Assembly: GCA_011634665.1 (NCBI GenBank)
Contig: WAEK01000007.1
Coordinates: forward strand, 117,001-181,000
Length of the DNA: 64,000 bases
DNA from: Mortierella sp. BCC40632
Taxonomy: Eukaryota > Mortierellomycota > Mortierellomycetes > Mortierellales > Mortierellaceae
Direction: 5' to 3'
Shown: positions 35,461 through 44,771 of the stretch, one piece after another
How the letters are laid out: every line of letters begins with the position of its first letter
Numbering within the stretch: position 1 is the first letter of the stretch
The notes under the pieces: generated by a model
Database searches by the model: none
Told to the model about the DNA's origin: nothing
The model's input: only the letters and a program-made list of their open reading frames with translations
Program-made: the position numbers and the translations under genes

Positions 35461-35624
35461 CCCAGATCGCGGTAGATGGGAAAGGTGAGGATGCCTCTCG
35501 CCACCCTTGGGTGGGGGGGGAGGTTGGGGACTAGGTCGATCCACCAATCCGAAAAAGGAGATGAGACTATCCAATATGGAGAAAATTACCAAAAGAGGAA
35601 TTTTTGGCCACGAATCCATGAATT

Positions 35625-35707
35625 GGAGAGATGGCCGAGTTGGTCTAAGGCGCCACGTTAAGGCCGTGGTCTATTCGTAGGCGTGGGTTCGAATCCCACT
35701 CTCTTCA
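35625..35707 (+). tRNA. tRNA-Leu (AAG anticodon)
   Basis: An 83-base class II tRNA. The acceptor arms GGAGAGA and TCTCTTC pair over 7 bp (one G-U). The D arm has the A-box-like TGGCCGAGTTGG. The anticodon stem CCACG/CGTGG carries the loop TTAAGGC with AAG at positions 34-36. A long variable arm follows, then the T arm GTGGGTTCGAATCCCAC. No intron is seen. A T run near 35725-35732 can end Pol III transcription. LINE A inserted 98 bp upstream. Confidence 0.93.
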
Positions 35708-35744
35708 CTATTTGCCCTCTTGGTCTTTTTTTGGAAAAATTCTA

Positions 35745-36016
35745 TCCGACGTGCCAGGCGCTGTAGGCTCCAGGAATCAACATGGAGGTTTTATTTTAGT
35801 ATGGGCCGATAGAGATTGCTATTTTATACAGGATATCAAAGTTCTGGGAGCCGGGACCCCAGGTTGAAGCACTTGTAGCCCAAAAACTTTGTCGTACTAG
35901 CTCCGTGTAAAAATCACCCAAAAGACCTCTGCACTACTCCCCTATACTTTTCTCCGCACTAATTAGGTGTAACATCTCCCGTACTAACTCCATGGGAGAG
36001 GGGCCGGTACGTCGGA
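35745..36016. mobile_element. MITE-like element, TIR about 15 bp, TA flanks
   Basis: TCCGACGTGCC at 35745-35755 and its inverted partner GGTACGTCGGA at 36006-36016 differ at one position. Similarity continues weakly inward (AGGCG versus GGCCC). TA dinucleotides flank both ends (35743-35744 and 36017-36018). The 272-bp interior has no open frame of note. Size and TA duplication fit a Tc1/mariner-type MITE, but short inverted repeats can arise by chance. Confidence 0.45.
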
Positions 36017-36228
36017 TAGCAATCGCCGTACCATACGGCGGATAGATTCGTCCTTTTTTTTTTTTGTCTGTTACTTTTTTCTTTATTTTGCTAGCCCACA
36101 ATCGTACCCGGGACCTGAAAAACTCTACACTCTCACTCTAGGAATTCACAAAGTCGCGCTGGCGATCAAGGCCCCGCAAGAAACCAGTGTAAAAAAAAAG
36201 AAAATGCGAAAGAACACAAACCTGTAGG

Positions 36229-37560
36229 ATTTTTTTTTTTATAACAATCTGTTTCCGCTGAGATAGCTGTGCACGGCAAAACTAAACTAATCTAGCCCCG
36301 GCCACCGCTTTGCGGTGGCAACCCTCCATCAACCATAACAGCTTCCTGAAGTATAAGTTGTGGGTCCCGAATTTTAAGAAGCTATGGGCCCCGAACTTTA
36401 AGAGGCAAAATGACAGTCCTGAAGTTTAGCTTTCTCCACCTGAAAACCGGGGATCGGGAACCGTTAAGTTCTGGAGAGCCCTAAGTCTAGCTTTTTGGAA
36501 GTATCTAACTGTAGTAAAGGGTGTGATTCCTTCTTGATCAGTTTAACTACAGTGCAAGCAAGGGGAAAGGTGCAGTTCAGTCGACTGGTTAATAGCAGTA
36601 CTGACGGATTCTTATCTGTAGTGCCATGCTGGCTTTTGGGACCCTGACGATGAAGTTTACACCAATTTGGTGTGATAAATCAAGACAGAGCACAGGGGTG
36701 AACAACCAAGAAGGCAGTTCAAGGGTAGCTTTGGCCATATTAGCTTTGGATGAATGTCCGTCTACGCGGCCACCCAAAAACACTAGCTGTGCCCAGAGTT
36801 ATCCACCGCTGCACATGCTATTGGGATCCCCGGCGTGCCTGCTCCAGTCAGAGGTCCGTTGGTGTGTACCATCCGTGCTCCAGGCATTACTTGTGAGTTG
36901 TATGAGTATGACTGGTTCATGATCAAACCAGTTGCTCCTGGCACCGAGAGTGGGTCCATTGAGTGTACATCTTTTGTCTGCCTCTGTTCATCCAGTTGGT
37001 GGCGCTCTTCTCGAAGCTGTATTTTTTACATAACCCACATCGGACATAAAAGGTGCCTTGACTGCCGTTCTTCTTTGTTCCCTTCGGTCCTCCTGTCAAG
37101 ATTTGTTTTCCTCCACTTTTCTCAAGTGGCGGCGTAGTCCTCCTCTGAGGTGTGTAGTATGAACATACATCTTTCGCTCTACTGTCTCAACCCTCTCTTC
37201 GAATTGCGACAACAACCCATTGTACTCTAGCTGTCCTGAGCTTTCGATGGATCTCTACTCCGTTTCTAGTTGTTTGTTTTCTTGATCAGTTTCTCTCTGC
37301 GAGGCAACTTTGAGATCCTTGTACATTTTCAAGGCCGGTTCTTGAGTGACATCCAGAGCGATCCTTTGGTTCCTCTCTGACAGCCCTCAGGCAGGGCAGG
37401 GGCACAATTCGACACTGCGTTTGTAAAACTCCCTCAATATGGGCCATAATTAAGTTTTCGGTTGGTATGAGTTTTGCCTCTGCTGCATCCAAACTTTCCA
37501 TTATTTTTAGGTCCAGCTTATCAGCCATCACCTAGAGTGTCAGATCGGCATCTGGTGGCA
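36229..37560 (-). mobile_element. Decayed LINE C-family copy
   Basis: A T tract at 36230-36240 is followed by sequence closely matching the LINE C 3' end (AACAATCTGTTTCCGCTG, CCACCGCTTTGCGGTGG, CATAACAGCT). Further along, minus-strand readings match LINE C: FLGGRVDGHSSKAN (36720-36783) corresponds to the RNase H segment FGGRVGGHASSTKAE, and 37286-37531 corresponds to the coiled-coil linker. Many stops and indels show it is old. It is interrupted by the MULE-end remnant at 36354. Confidence 0.65.
36354..36437. repeat. Diverged solo end of the MULE family
   Basis: Sequence such as GTTGTGGGTCCCGAATTTTA, GGCAAAATGACAGTCC and GAAGTTTAGCTTTCTCC closely follows the right terminal repeat of the MULE at 51871-51998, in the same orientation. 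No matching left end is seen nearby. It is probably the remnant of a deleted or rearranged copy that had inserted in the LINE fragment. Confidence 0.65.
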
Positions 37561-37755
37561 ACTTGGGACTGTATGCAGAAAAAAAAAAAGTTGGGCGAAG
37601 CGACTGAAAAAAAAAAAAAAAAGCCCAGATATACACGTTTTGGGTGTGTGACTTGCTTGAGGACAGACGCGAGGAAGTGACAGCCCTCTGAGTACTTCTT
37701 CTCATTTTTTTTTTTTTTTTTGTCTCAGATTCTCATTACTTCTGCTCCCCCTCCA

Positions 37756-40638
37756 ATGGACCAAAAGACACAGAATGCTTCTGGCGATGCACCGCCATCG
37801 AAAACTGCCAGGCCTATGTTGCCGCAGGAATGTCTAGAAATGATCATTACTCATGCCCGTCATGACCTTGCCACCCTGTACAATCTACTTCGGGTCAATC
37901 GACAATTCTTTCAGCTGACTGTCCCGGTTCTCTACCGCAGCCCTTTCAAGCTCGCTGGAGAGACACTGAACCCGCCTTTACCCTCGACTACGCTGACTCC
38001 ACCTCAAATTGCCCACACCACCGTCCGAAGGCCTGTCGAGAACTGGTCCCGATTTTTGCGCCGGACCAAACACTTGACCATGTTGCTGATTTGCAACCTT
38101 CAGCTGCCCCCACTTGGTAGTGGAAGGACTTGGGATAAGTCTTCCTCGATCTTGGACTCGCCTATACCAATGCTAACACCCATCAGTGCCTGGGATCCAG
38201 ACGACGATGCGGCCTGGAAACCTGATGCCTTTGCAAGCGACGAAGAAACGCAAAAGGATGACGATGACCAGATCGACAGAGGCAACAACGCTGTTTGGGC
38301 TTGGGATGAGGCAAGCTCGGGGTCACACGGGACTCAGTCCTTGTCTAGAAGAAGCCAGCATCTAGCCGCGACTAGCAACGACTTTTCAGATCTGATTACT
38401 TTCGATCACGAATCACCTGATGCTTCGAATCATGATACCGAGGACAATCCTGTCAAAGAATTGGGGCTCCTTATGGATTACTTTTATTTTTACACTCATC
38501 AAGATCACAGAGCAATTGGTTCCGTCATCCGAGAGATCTTTCCAGGAGCTGGGCGCCGAGAGTATGACCGATACCTTGCAAAAATGGAAGTTGCTATCCT
38601 GAAGCATAATCCGAGCCAAGTCGAGTCCATTCAAATCACTGCGCCGGACATAATGATACCTTGTCTAAGCTCCAACATTCACCTCTTTGGGCGGCTGTCG
38701 CGGATCGAGCTCTTGGATTCAGTCTGGTCGGAACAAAACCTTGCACTCGTGAATGAATTTCTAAAGGCACACACATCCATGTTCACCAACCTTGGAGCGT
38801 CGAATGGGGAAGAGGTTTATAGTTCTGTCAATGACAAGAGTGCTGAGAATACCGGAGGTGGCTTGGCCTGGCACCAGCCTGGACCTAACGAACAAGGAAC
38901 TCGGATCTGTACGCCAACTATCCAGCATGTCAAGTATCGCACTAACAGATCATATGCCGATGTGGCTCGATTGGAAGGGGAACAATTTCACCCGACTATG
39001 TTCTTCAAGTCAATAGGGCCTGGTCTCAAAACTATTGACACTGTACACTGGATCAGAGAAGGCGCTGTGGATATTGAAGATCTTGGCGTAGATAAGCTGA
39101 CTTCTCTCCGAGTCTGTTTCCTGTCAACTCCTTATGGGGACTCATCATTCAGTCGACCAGATTTTTTGGAACGATGTCGTAAACTACGTGATTTGGAGTT
39201 GTTTACGGGCTCTAGTGAGCTCTTTTCATGGGCAGTTCAGGACTGGAACAACGCCAGAAAGGCTACAAAACTCAAGTACAGTGCTGCAGGACCATCAAGT
39301 GAGCTATCAACATCACTTTCCTTGACAGGGACAAGCACGCTTGGCACTGAAGACCCGATGGGGGTCAGATTCAATACTTGGGATAGAACCTCGACTTTAC
39401 CGAAATCAGAGTCGCGACCACTTGTCAAGTTGCAACGAATTCGTCTACATGCACCCACAGATCGTGTAATGTTCGATGTCCTCCGAGATGCGCTCTATGG
39501 TTTCCGGGAGACATTACAAACCCTGGATGCCAAGACAGATACCGAACACTCTACCTTTGGAGAAGAGGGGTTTTTCACTCGTGCATACACTTCACCTTTT
39601 GGGCTTGGACGACAGTCGACCCACTGTATGGGAGTCTGGGATGTAGACTATTCACCTAATCTCACCGGAGACTTGCATCGGCTACCGCGATCCAACTTGT
39701 ATGATTACGAAGGGGAAGTTGTTGATACCATGTCTGGCCTGCATATCGATGACCAAGAGGATGGCCCGAATCTCCCTTCCTTCTCCGATGGACTCCTCAC
39801 TATCCGATGGACGATACCCTATCTGACACTCCTCGACCTCTCTGGACCTATAGCTGCGGGCTTTGATATTGAATCCATCCGATTCATGCCTCGACTTCAT
39901 TCCCTTTGCCTCTCTATTTCTACAGGTCCTCAGAATGGTCTCGAACGGAGATGGCGAATGTGTGCTGGTTCGAGACAGGATCCCTCGGATAGTTGGATCA
40001 AAGGGTTCAACCTGACCTCACTTCCTCTTATTACGACGCGATCTCTGAGGCGGATCATGTTGCGAGGACCATGGCCCGAGATCACAGATAAAAGTCTCTA
40101 CACCATGTTAACGACTGTGCCCCGATTTTTGAGGGATCGATCACGGAATCGACACAACCGACTACAGAGGAGTCGTTCCCAGGATCCTTCTCGAAAAGGG
40201 ACAAAAGTCGATCCAGATACTTACGACCAGCAGGAGGCTGTGACCGATAACGAATGGGGGAACTGGCTCTATGAGCTAACAGTTCTCGACAATGATCAGG
40301 TCACACTCCAGGGGATGTTGGATCTTGCGCGGCAGATGGAGCAGTTACAAGTCATGGGCTTGACGCTGGTGAACCCAAAACCTGCCAAGGACCCTATGGA
40401 GGAAAGTGGTATGCTCTATGCGAACCCCTTTTTGGTTCCGGCTGGTCAACGTCAATGGAATAATCGGCGTCAATGGAACAATCATCTAGAGGAACAAGAG
40501 GAACTTTTGACAGTGGCTAGAAACACGCTCCTGAATGCACAGCTGGAAATGCCTTATATTGATCTAGGACCGGATGCTTGTCATCTAGGTCGCCGCTCCC
40601 GACGCAGTGAATATCTGAGTCGGGGTTGGATCATTTAG
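37756..40638 (+). CDS. F-box-like protein with leucine-rich C-terminal region
   Basis: Single-exon protein of 960 residues. The ATG at 37756 is the first in frame; the frame opens 12 codons upstream only at a TTG after a T tract. Residues about 18-60 (LPQECLEMIITHARHDLATL, LLRVNRQFFQLTVPVLYRSP) have the F-box pattern LP.E.L..I......DL..L..V....... An acidic, disordered insert follows (SAWDPDDDAAWKPDAFASDE). The remainder has scattered leucine-rich blocks, for example SLRVCFLSTPYGDSSFSRPD, LRKIRLH-type strands and TLLDLSGPIAAGFDIESIRF. Such proteins link substrates to SCF ubiquitin ligases. The substrate is unknown, and the F-box call rests on pattern alone. Confidence 0.75.
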   Translation: MDQKTQNASGDAPPSKTARPMLPQECLEMIITHARHDLATLYNLLRVNRQFFQLTVPVLYRSPFKLAGETLNPPLPSTTLTPPQIAHTTVRRPVENWSRFLRRTKHLTMLLICNLQLPPLGSGRTWDKSSSILDSPIPMLTPISAWDPDDDAAWKPDAFASDEETQKDDDDQIDRGNNAVWAWDEASSGSHGTQSLSRRSQHLAATSNDFSDLITFDHESPDASNHDTEDNPVKELGLLMDYFYFYTHQDHRAIGSVIREIFPGAGRREYDRYLAKMEVAILKHNPSQVESIQITAPDIMIPCLSSNIHLFGRLSRIELLDSVWSEQNLALVNEFLKAHTSMFTNLGASNGEEVYSSVNDKSAENTGGGLAWHQPGPNEQGTRICTPTIQHVKYRTNRSYADVARLEGEQFHPTMFFKSIGPGLKTIDTVHWIREGAVDIEDLGVDKLTSLRVCFLSTPYGDSSFSRPDFLERCRKLRDLELFTGSSELFSWAVQDWNNARKATKLKYSAAGPSSELSTSLSLTGTSTLGTEDPMGVRFNTWDRTSTLPKSESRPLVKLQRIRLHAPTDRVMFDVLRDALYGFRETLQTLDAKTDTEHSTFGEEGFFTRAYTSPFGLGRQSTHCMGVWDVDYSPNLTGDLHRLPRSNLYDYEGEVVDTMSGLHIDDQEDGPNLPSFSDGLLTIRWTIPYLTLLDLSGPIAAGFDIESIRFMPRLHSLCLSISTGPQNGLERRWRMCAGSRQDPSDSWIKGFNLTSLPLITTRSLRRIMLRGPWPEITDKSLYTMLTTVPRFLRDRSRNRHNRLQRSRSQDPSRKGTKVDPDTYDQQEAVTDNEWGNWLYELTVLDNDQVTLQGMLDLARQMEQLQVMGLTLVNPKPAKDPMEESGMLYANPFLVPAGQRQWNNRRQWNNHLEEQEELLTVARNTLLNAQLEMPYIDLGPDACHLGRRSRRSEYLSRGWII

Positions 40639-40873
40639 AGCCCAGTGTATTTTTGACATCCCCCCTCCCCCCAAAAAAAAAGAAGAAAAAGGTGGTTGGT
40701 GTCATAAAGCTCTGTAGAATAGATTTTTTTTTTTCTTTATTCATTTTGTCTACATGTCCAGCCTTGTTCCGTAGTAGCAAAGGTGATGGGAAGAGGAAAA
40801 TGTGGAAGTAGATGAAAGGGCTGGTCTGCTGAAAAGCAATTTGGCTCACAACAAGTCTCTCCTTTCACTCTAT
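40639..40873. other. Convergent 3' region, F-box gene and CAP
   Basis: Spacer of 235 bp between two stop codons. It has short A and T runs and no gene. Confidence 0.5.
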
Positions 40874-41414
40874 CTAACCAGCATGCTCAACAGCTGTAGT
40901 GACGAGCTTGCCGTTGACAATCTTGGTCATGAGCTGCTCAGGAACTGGTCTCTCTGTAAAATCTCCATCTTCTTCCTCAGGTGGAGTCAAGATATTAACC
41001 GCCGAAGACTTGGCAGTCAAGATTTCAACATCTAAGCAGTCCTTCGAGAGATAGACCAAGCACGAATCCACCTTGTCCAAACTGACGGTCGGTACACGTC
41101 CAAGAATCTGAACCTGAATCGACTTGGAGTTGACAAGATCCAGTTGGGAGATCACAGAGTCGATACAAAGTCCTGTCTTTGAGCACGAGTCAAGAGCCAC
41201 TGTGGTGGCCTTGCCCTTGATCTGGATGGTCGAATTTTTGCATCCGTAAATATAAACTGAATGGTTGATCTCGACTCCATCCAGAATTACTTCGTGGTTG
41301 TTCTCAAAGTTTTCCTGTTTGGATTGGGTTGAATGAGAGAAAAGAGCCTTGTTAATATACAAAGACTAGAAAGGTGTAATAGAGTTGACCACTCCATGGA
41401 CTTTACGAACCAGA

Positions 41415-41448
<34 letters not shown>

Positions 41449-43308
41449 GTCAACTTACAACAACCCACTTGTTGCCCTCCAGTGCCATTTTTGGAGGCTT
41501 CTTGAGCGTTAATGATGCAGGCTTGGGTGGAGCGCCAGGTCCAGCCTTCTTTGGTGAGTTTGGCTTGCCTGGAAAGAGAGGAGGGAGAGACAATGCGAAT
41601 GAGTGTTTCCTGTTCTCTAAAAGATATTCCGAAAACCAAACCTTGCTCTTCCGAAACGTATCTTAGAGAGCTCCACAAAAAAAAAAAAAAAAAAAAAAAA
41701 AAAAGAAAAAAAAAAGTCTGTACCAGAGCTAGTTGTGACCATGCCTGAAGCGCGGAGCTCGGGATTCTTGTGCGTCATCTTGCTCTTGTCTACCTTTCGC
41801 AGTCCAGAAGTGATAGCCTCTCCTTGGTTCAACTGAGCAAAGACGGCCGACATGTCGGCATTGGTGGGCTTCTTTGGGGAAGGGGTGTCAAGAAGTCCAG
41901 GTGGAGGTGGGGGAGGTGGAGGAGGAGGAGGACCTCCGGCTCCAGGTGCTGGGGGAGCTGGGGGAGCTGGGGGAGCAGGTGCTGCGGGGGCGGCGGCTGA
42001 GCGCTTGATATTGTTAATATCTAGTGCTGTTCCCTAGAGAAGCGTATCCGGACCAAAAAGGAATGGAGATAACCAAGAGTCGTTATTTAGGATTTGCAGT
42101 CAGCGAGAACCACCACAGAAGATTACAATTGTAATTTGACGCTTGTAATACCTTTGGATTCCAGACGAGGCCGGTGGTGTGGAACTTGCGGACATAGTTT
42201 TGCAGTTCTGTCAAGAGGGTCATGAAAGAGCGAGCCCAAGGAACGTGGCTCGGGTCCCTAAGGTGTAAAGTGTTAAAAGAATAAAGATATGACGATATCC
42301 AAAATGGATACTGGTGAGAACACAGTGGTTGGCCATGGGTCTTCTGTTGGTTCTAGCTTTCTCTTCCTGAAATGCGCACGATTTGTAGTTTGGCATCGTA
42401 CTTTTCCTTCCATTCTGCGATAACACGGTTGGCATAAAACTGTGCAATATCCTTAGTCTCTCCAATGAATGGTGCCGGCTTGGGTTCCTACAAAAGACAA
42501 AGGAGGAGAGGGAGATAAGCCGGACGAGCGATTAGATATAAAAAGCACATTGTATTGTGAGTTGCCAAGCCGTGGGAAAGCTCATTGACTTTGGCTATCC
42601 TGCGAACAAAACAGGACACAGCAGAACACGAAGAAACAACTGGGAGAAACATACGACGCCGACCCATCCAAGGGCAGGGATACCCTCGCTGATCGTAGAC
42701 AGGTGGTTATGAAGTGGACTGGAACGGTTCTTTTCGCGGACTTGGATGACCTTGGTCAATTCGGCTTGAGTCGGCTGCAACAGCTGATGGAAGACATCTG
42801 AGGTCAACGGAGGCTTCTGGCTCATGGTTGCGATTAACACCATCTCGCGTTGAGCGGCAAACAGACTGCAGACATAATTGGCCTAAGGAAAGAGAGAGAA
42901 ATGCATCGACACAGACGGACAGACGGAAAAAAAAAAAAAAGGTGAAAACTCGTGTCTGCAAAAAAAAAAGAGACAGATGTATTGTTCTCGATGCACGCGC
43001 GATGCTCAGCATGTCATTCATACCTGCTCCTCAACCAGTCCTCCTATAGCCTTGCTAAGCTCCATGTAATTCTTGACAGGTCCATCCAAGAGTTCATCAA
43101 AGCCCTCAACATGGGGATGGCTTGCCTCCTGCTGTACGCCGGCAGAGCTGTCGCCCAACTGAGAGAGCTGTCCATGAGGAACGCTGCTACCAGTCAAGGA
43201 GGAAGAGACGTTGGCAGCAGAAGCACCGGCCATGGCCAAATCCTCCAACTTTGTTGTCGCGGCCTCTAGCCGGTTTAGGAGAGAAGAGAGTGAGGAAATC
43301 TCTGTCAT
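40874..43308 (-). CDS. SRV2: Adenylyl cyclase-associated protein (CAP/Srv2)
   Basis: Seven exons with matching phases: 43024-43308, 42655-42882, 42402-42487, 42152-42257, 41724-42033, 41459-41568 and 40874-41314, about 519 residues. The N-terminus ([20 protein letters not shown]) is the oligomerising, cyclase-binding helix. The helical folded domain includes [25 protein letters not shown] and [14 protein letters not shown] polyproline tract and a WH2 ([17 protein letters not shown]) precede the C-terminal beta-helix CARP domain ([40 protein letters not shown]). CAP recharges ADP-actin with ATP, speeds filament turnover with cofilin and, in fungi, couples Ras to adenylyl cyclase. The polyproline exon reads through GGAGCTGGG repeats on the plus strand. 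The 41674-41709 A tract lies in an intron. No damage is seen. Confidence 0.95.
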
Positions 43309-44165
43309 TTGTTCTTTTTTTTTTCGAGTGTAGGCGTGTGCTTTTTTGGGGGGAGGGGTAGGTGGGTGTGTCGCGTTGTCGAGACGAAGAAAAGAAAAAA
43401 GAAAAAGAAGTGAAAGTGAGAGCGAGAGAGAAAGAAGAATGGGCTGGTGAATCAAAGGTCAATGGAAAAAAAGGAAGTTAAAAAAAGCGCGCCATACAGG
43501 GCTTTTTCATAATTGGGGCTCTTCCCCCCGATTCACCCCTTGTGACGTTTTTGTCCGCATGCCACGCGCACGCGTTCACCCCCCTTTCTATCTCTCTCCG
43601 CCCCCCTTCTTCTTCCTCCTTCCTCAGACTTTGCTTTCACGCGCCGTGTAGATTCTCGATTCACACCTTTGTAAGTTGATCGGAGGTTATTCTCAAGAAA
43701 CCAGCAGCTAGGATAGGAGAAATAAGACTAGTTTGGACACCCACATTTTCAACTCACAGAAGCTCTAATACAGACCGTGATTTCCAATAATCTACCGCCC
43801 CCAAATGATGGCCTTTCTCGATCTCCTCCACCTCTTTCAGTTTGATTGTTATCATCACCACTTAACTACGCGTTACAAGTAAAGGCTAGTCAACGACAAT
43901 CACATAGTGCTTACTATCATCACTCTCCAAACGATGTTAACTTTCACCTTTCTTTTTTAATTTCTCTATCTAATGAAGAGAGAATAATATACTTCTGATA
44001 GAACCAAGGCTCCATGACGGCACAAGGACCCTATATGACTTTGAGGCAGCTAGGTAGCGTTTTTGGGAGAGGGAAGAGTAGGAAAACATGGTTTAAAAAA
44101 AGAAGAAGGATGCATCGACACAGAATCTGGTATAAATTGGCCTCATTTTCTTCTCTTTCATAGAA
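43309..44165. other. CAP promoter region, no further gene seen
   Basis: Contains the CAP 5' UTR and promoter, GA-rich near 43380-43440 and CT-rich near 43580-43640, then A/T-rich sequence up to the tRNA. No supportable coding frame. Confidence 0.45.
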
Positions 44166-44238
44166 GCTCGTTTAGCTTAGTCGGTAGAGCGTCGTGCTAA
44201 TAACGCGAAGGTCGCAGGTTCGATCCCTGCAATGAGCA
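44166..44238 (+). tRNA. tRNA-Ile (AAT anticodon)
   Basis: A 73-base tRNA. The acceptor arms GCTCGTT and AATGAGC pair over 7 bp with discriminator A. The D arm contains TAGCTTAGTCGGTAGAGC, the anticodon loop CTAATAA carries AAT, and the T arm GCAGGTTCGATCCCTGC is canonical. A T run at 44261-44270 provides a terminator. The MULE target duplication begins 66 bp downstream. Confidence 0.95.
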
Positions 44239-44303
44239 GCTTCTTTTTGCCTTTCTCATATTTTTTTTTTGAAAAAATTTATTTCACATATATCCCGATT
44301 ATC

Positions 44304-44313
44304 GCGGGTTGAG
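44304..44313. repeat. 10-bp target-site duplication of the MULE (partner 51999-52008)
   Basis: GCGGGTTGAG is identical at 44304-44313 and 51999-52008, exactly outside the two terminal inverted repeats and in direct orientation. Mutator-like elements make 8-11 bp duplications, so size and position fit. Confidence 0.93.
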
Positions 44314-44441
44314 GGACAAAGCTAAACTTCGGGACTCCCGAACGTTAGTTATCGTTCGGGACTGTCATTTTGCCACTTAAAATTCGGGACCCACAACCTC
44401 TTAAAATTCGGGATTGCGGTCGCTTAAAATTCGGGCTGCCA
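44314..44441 (+). repeat. Left terminal inverted repeat of the MULE
   Basis: Pairs with 51871-51998 with one substitution near the tip and two single-base indels. It contains an 8-bp stem (CCCGAACG at 44337-44344 and CGTTCGGG at 44353-44360) and TAAAATTCGGG boxes at about 44378, 44402, 44424 and (just inside) 44447, spaced 22-24 bp, about two helical turns. These look like transposase-binding sites; that role is inferred. Confidence 0.92.
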
Positions 44442-44771
44442 CGTCATAAAATTCGGGATTGTAAACTTCGGGAGCAATTTACATCTTTCGTGTCTACGTG
44501 TTCTTGCTTTCGTTATTTTTTTTTTTACGCGGGTTTCCTGCGATGCTCTGGCTGTCAGTGCGATGTTGTGCACTCCCAGGGTGATAGTGCAGGTCCCAGG
44601 TAACGATTATGGGCTCTCAAAAAAAAAAGTAACGGACAAAACAAACAAACAAAAAAAAATAAATAAATAAATAAAAAAAAAAAAAAATCATCATCAATCT
44701 TTTTGACCTACCACAACCACCCGCCCTGTCACATCCACCCGCCTAGCCACAACCACTTCCAAGAAAAAAAG

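Larger units (their letters stand above)
21776..35492 (-). mobile_element. LINE B, near full-length Tad-like LINE, interrupted by LINE C
   Basis: Without LINE C and its duplicated target the element is about 8.2 kb. Minus-strand order: a short 5' leader, ORF1 with a CCHC knuckle, ORF2 with APE-type endonuclease, reverse transcriptase, RNase H and a C-terminal CCHC, then a 3' UTR with hairpin and poly(A). This is the layout of the fungal Tad clade. The 18-bp duplication is still perfect, although both ORFs are split by frameshifts, many at homopolymers. LINE C occupies its 5' leader. Confidence 0.88.
20851..35514 (-). mobile_element. LINE A, 5'-truncated Tad-like LINE, interrupted by LINE B
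   Basis: Only about 0.9 kb of this element exists: 20851-21775 plus a few bases at 35511-35514. The rest of the interval is LINE B. It starts with a T tract and GTTAAC, carries a strong 3' hairpin at 20911-20932, and encodes a C-terminal fragment whose minus-strand reading (KLNVMERLGSWKKVL, DLREAYREADETVL) matches the same part of LINE B. It is therefore an older copy of the same family. The 13-bp duplication at 20838 and 35515 marks its ends. Confidence 0.7.

Noticed and set aside
36589..37137. Frames of 64-100 codons as host genes
   Set aside because: The minus-strand reading matches the RNase H part of LINE C with stops, so this is an old LINE copy.
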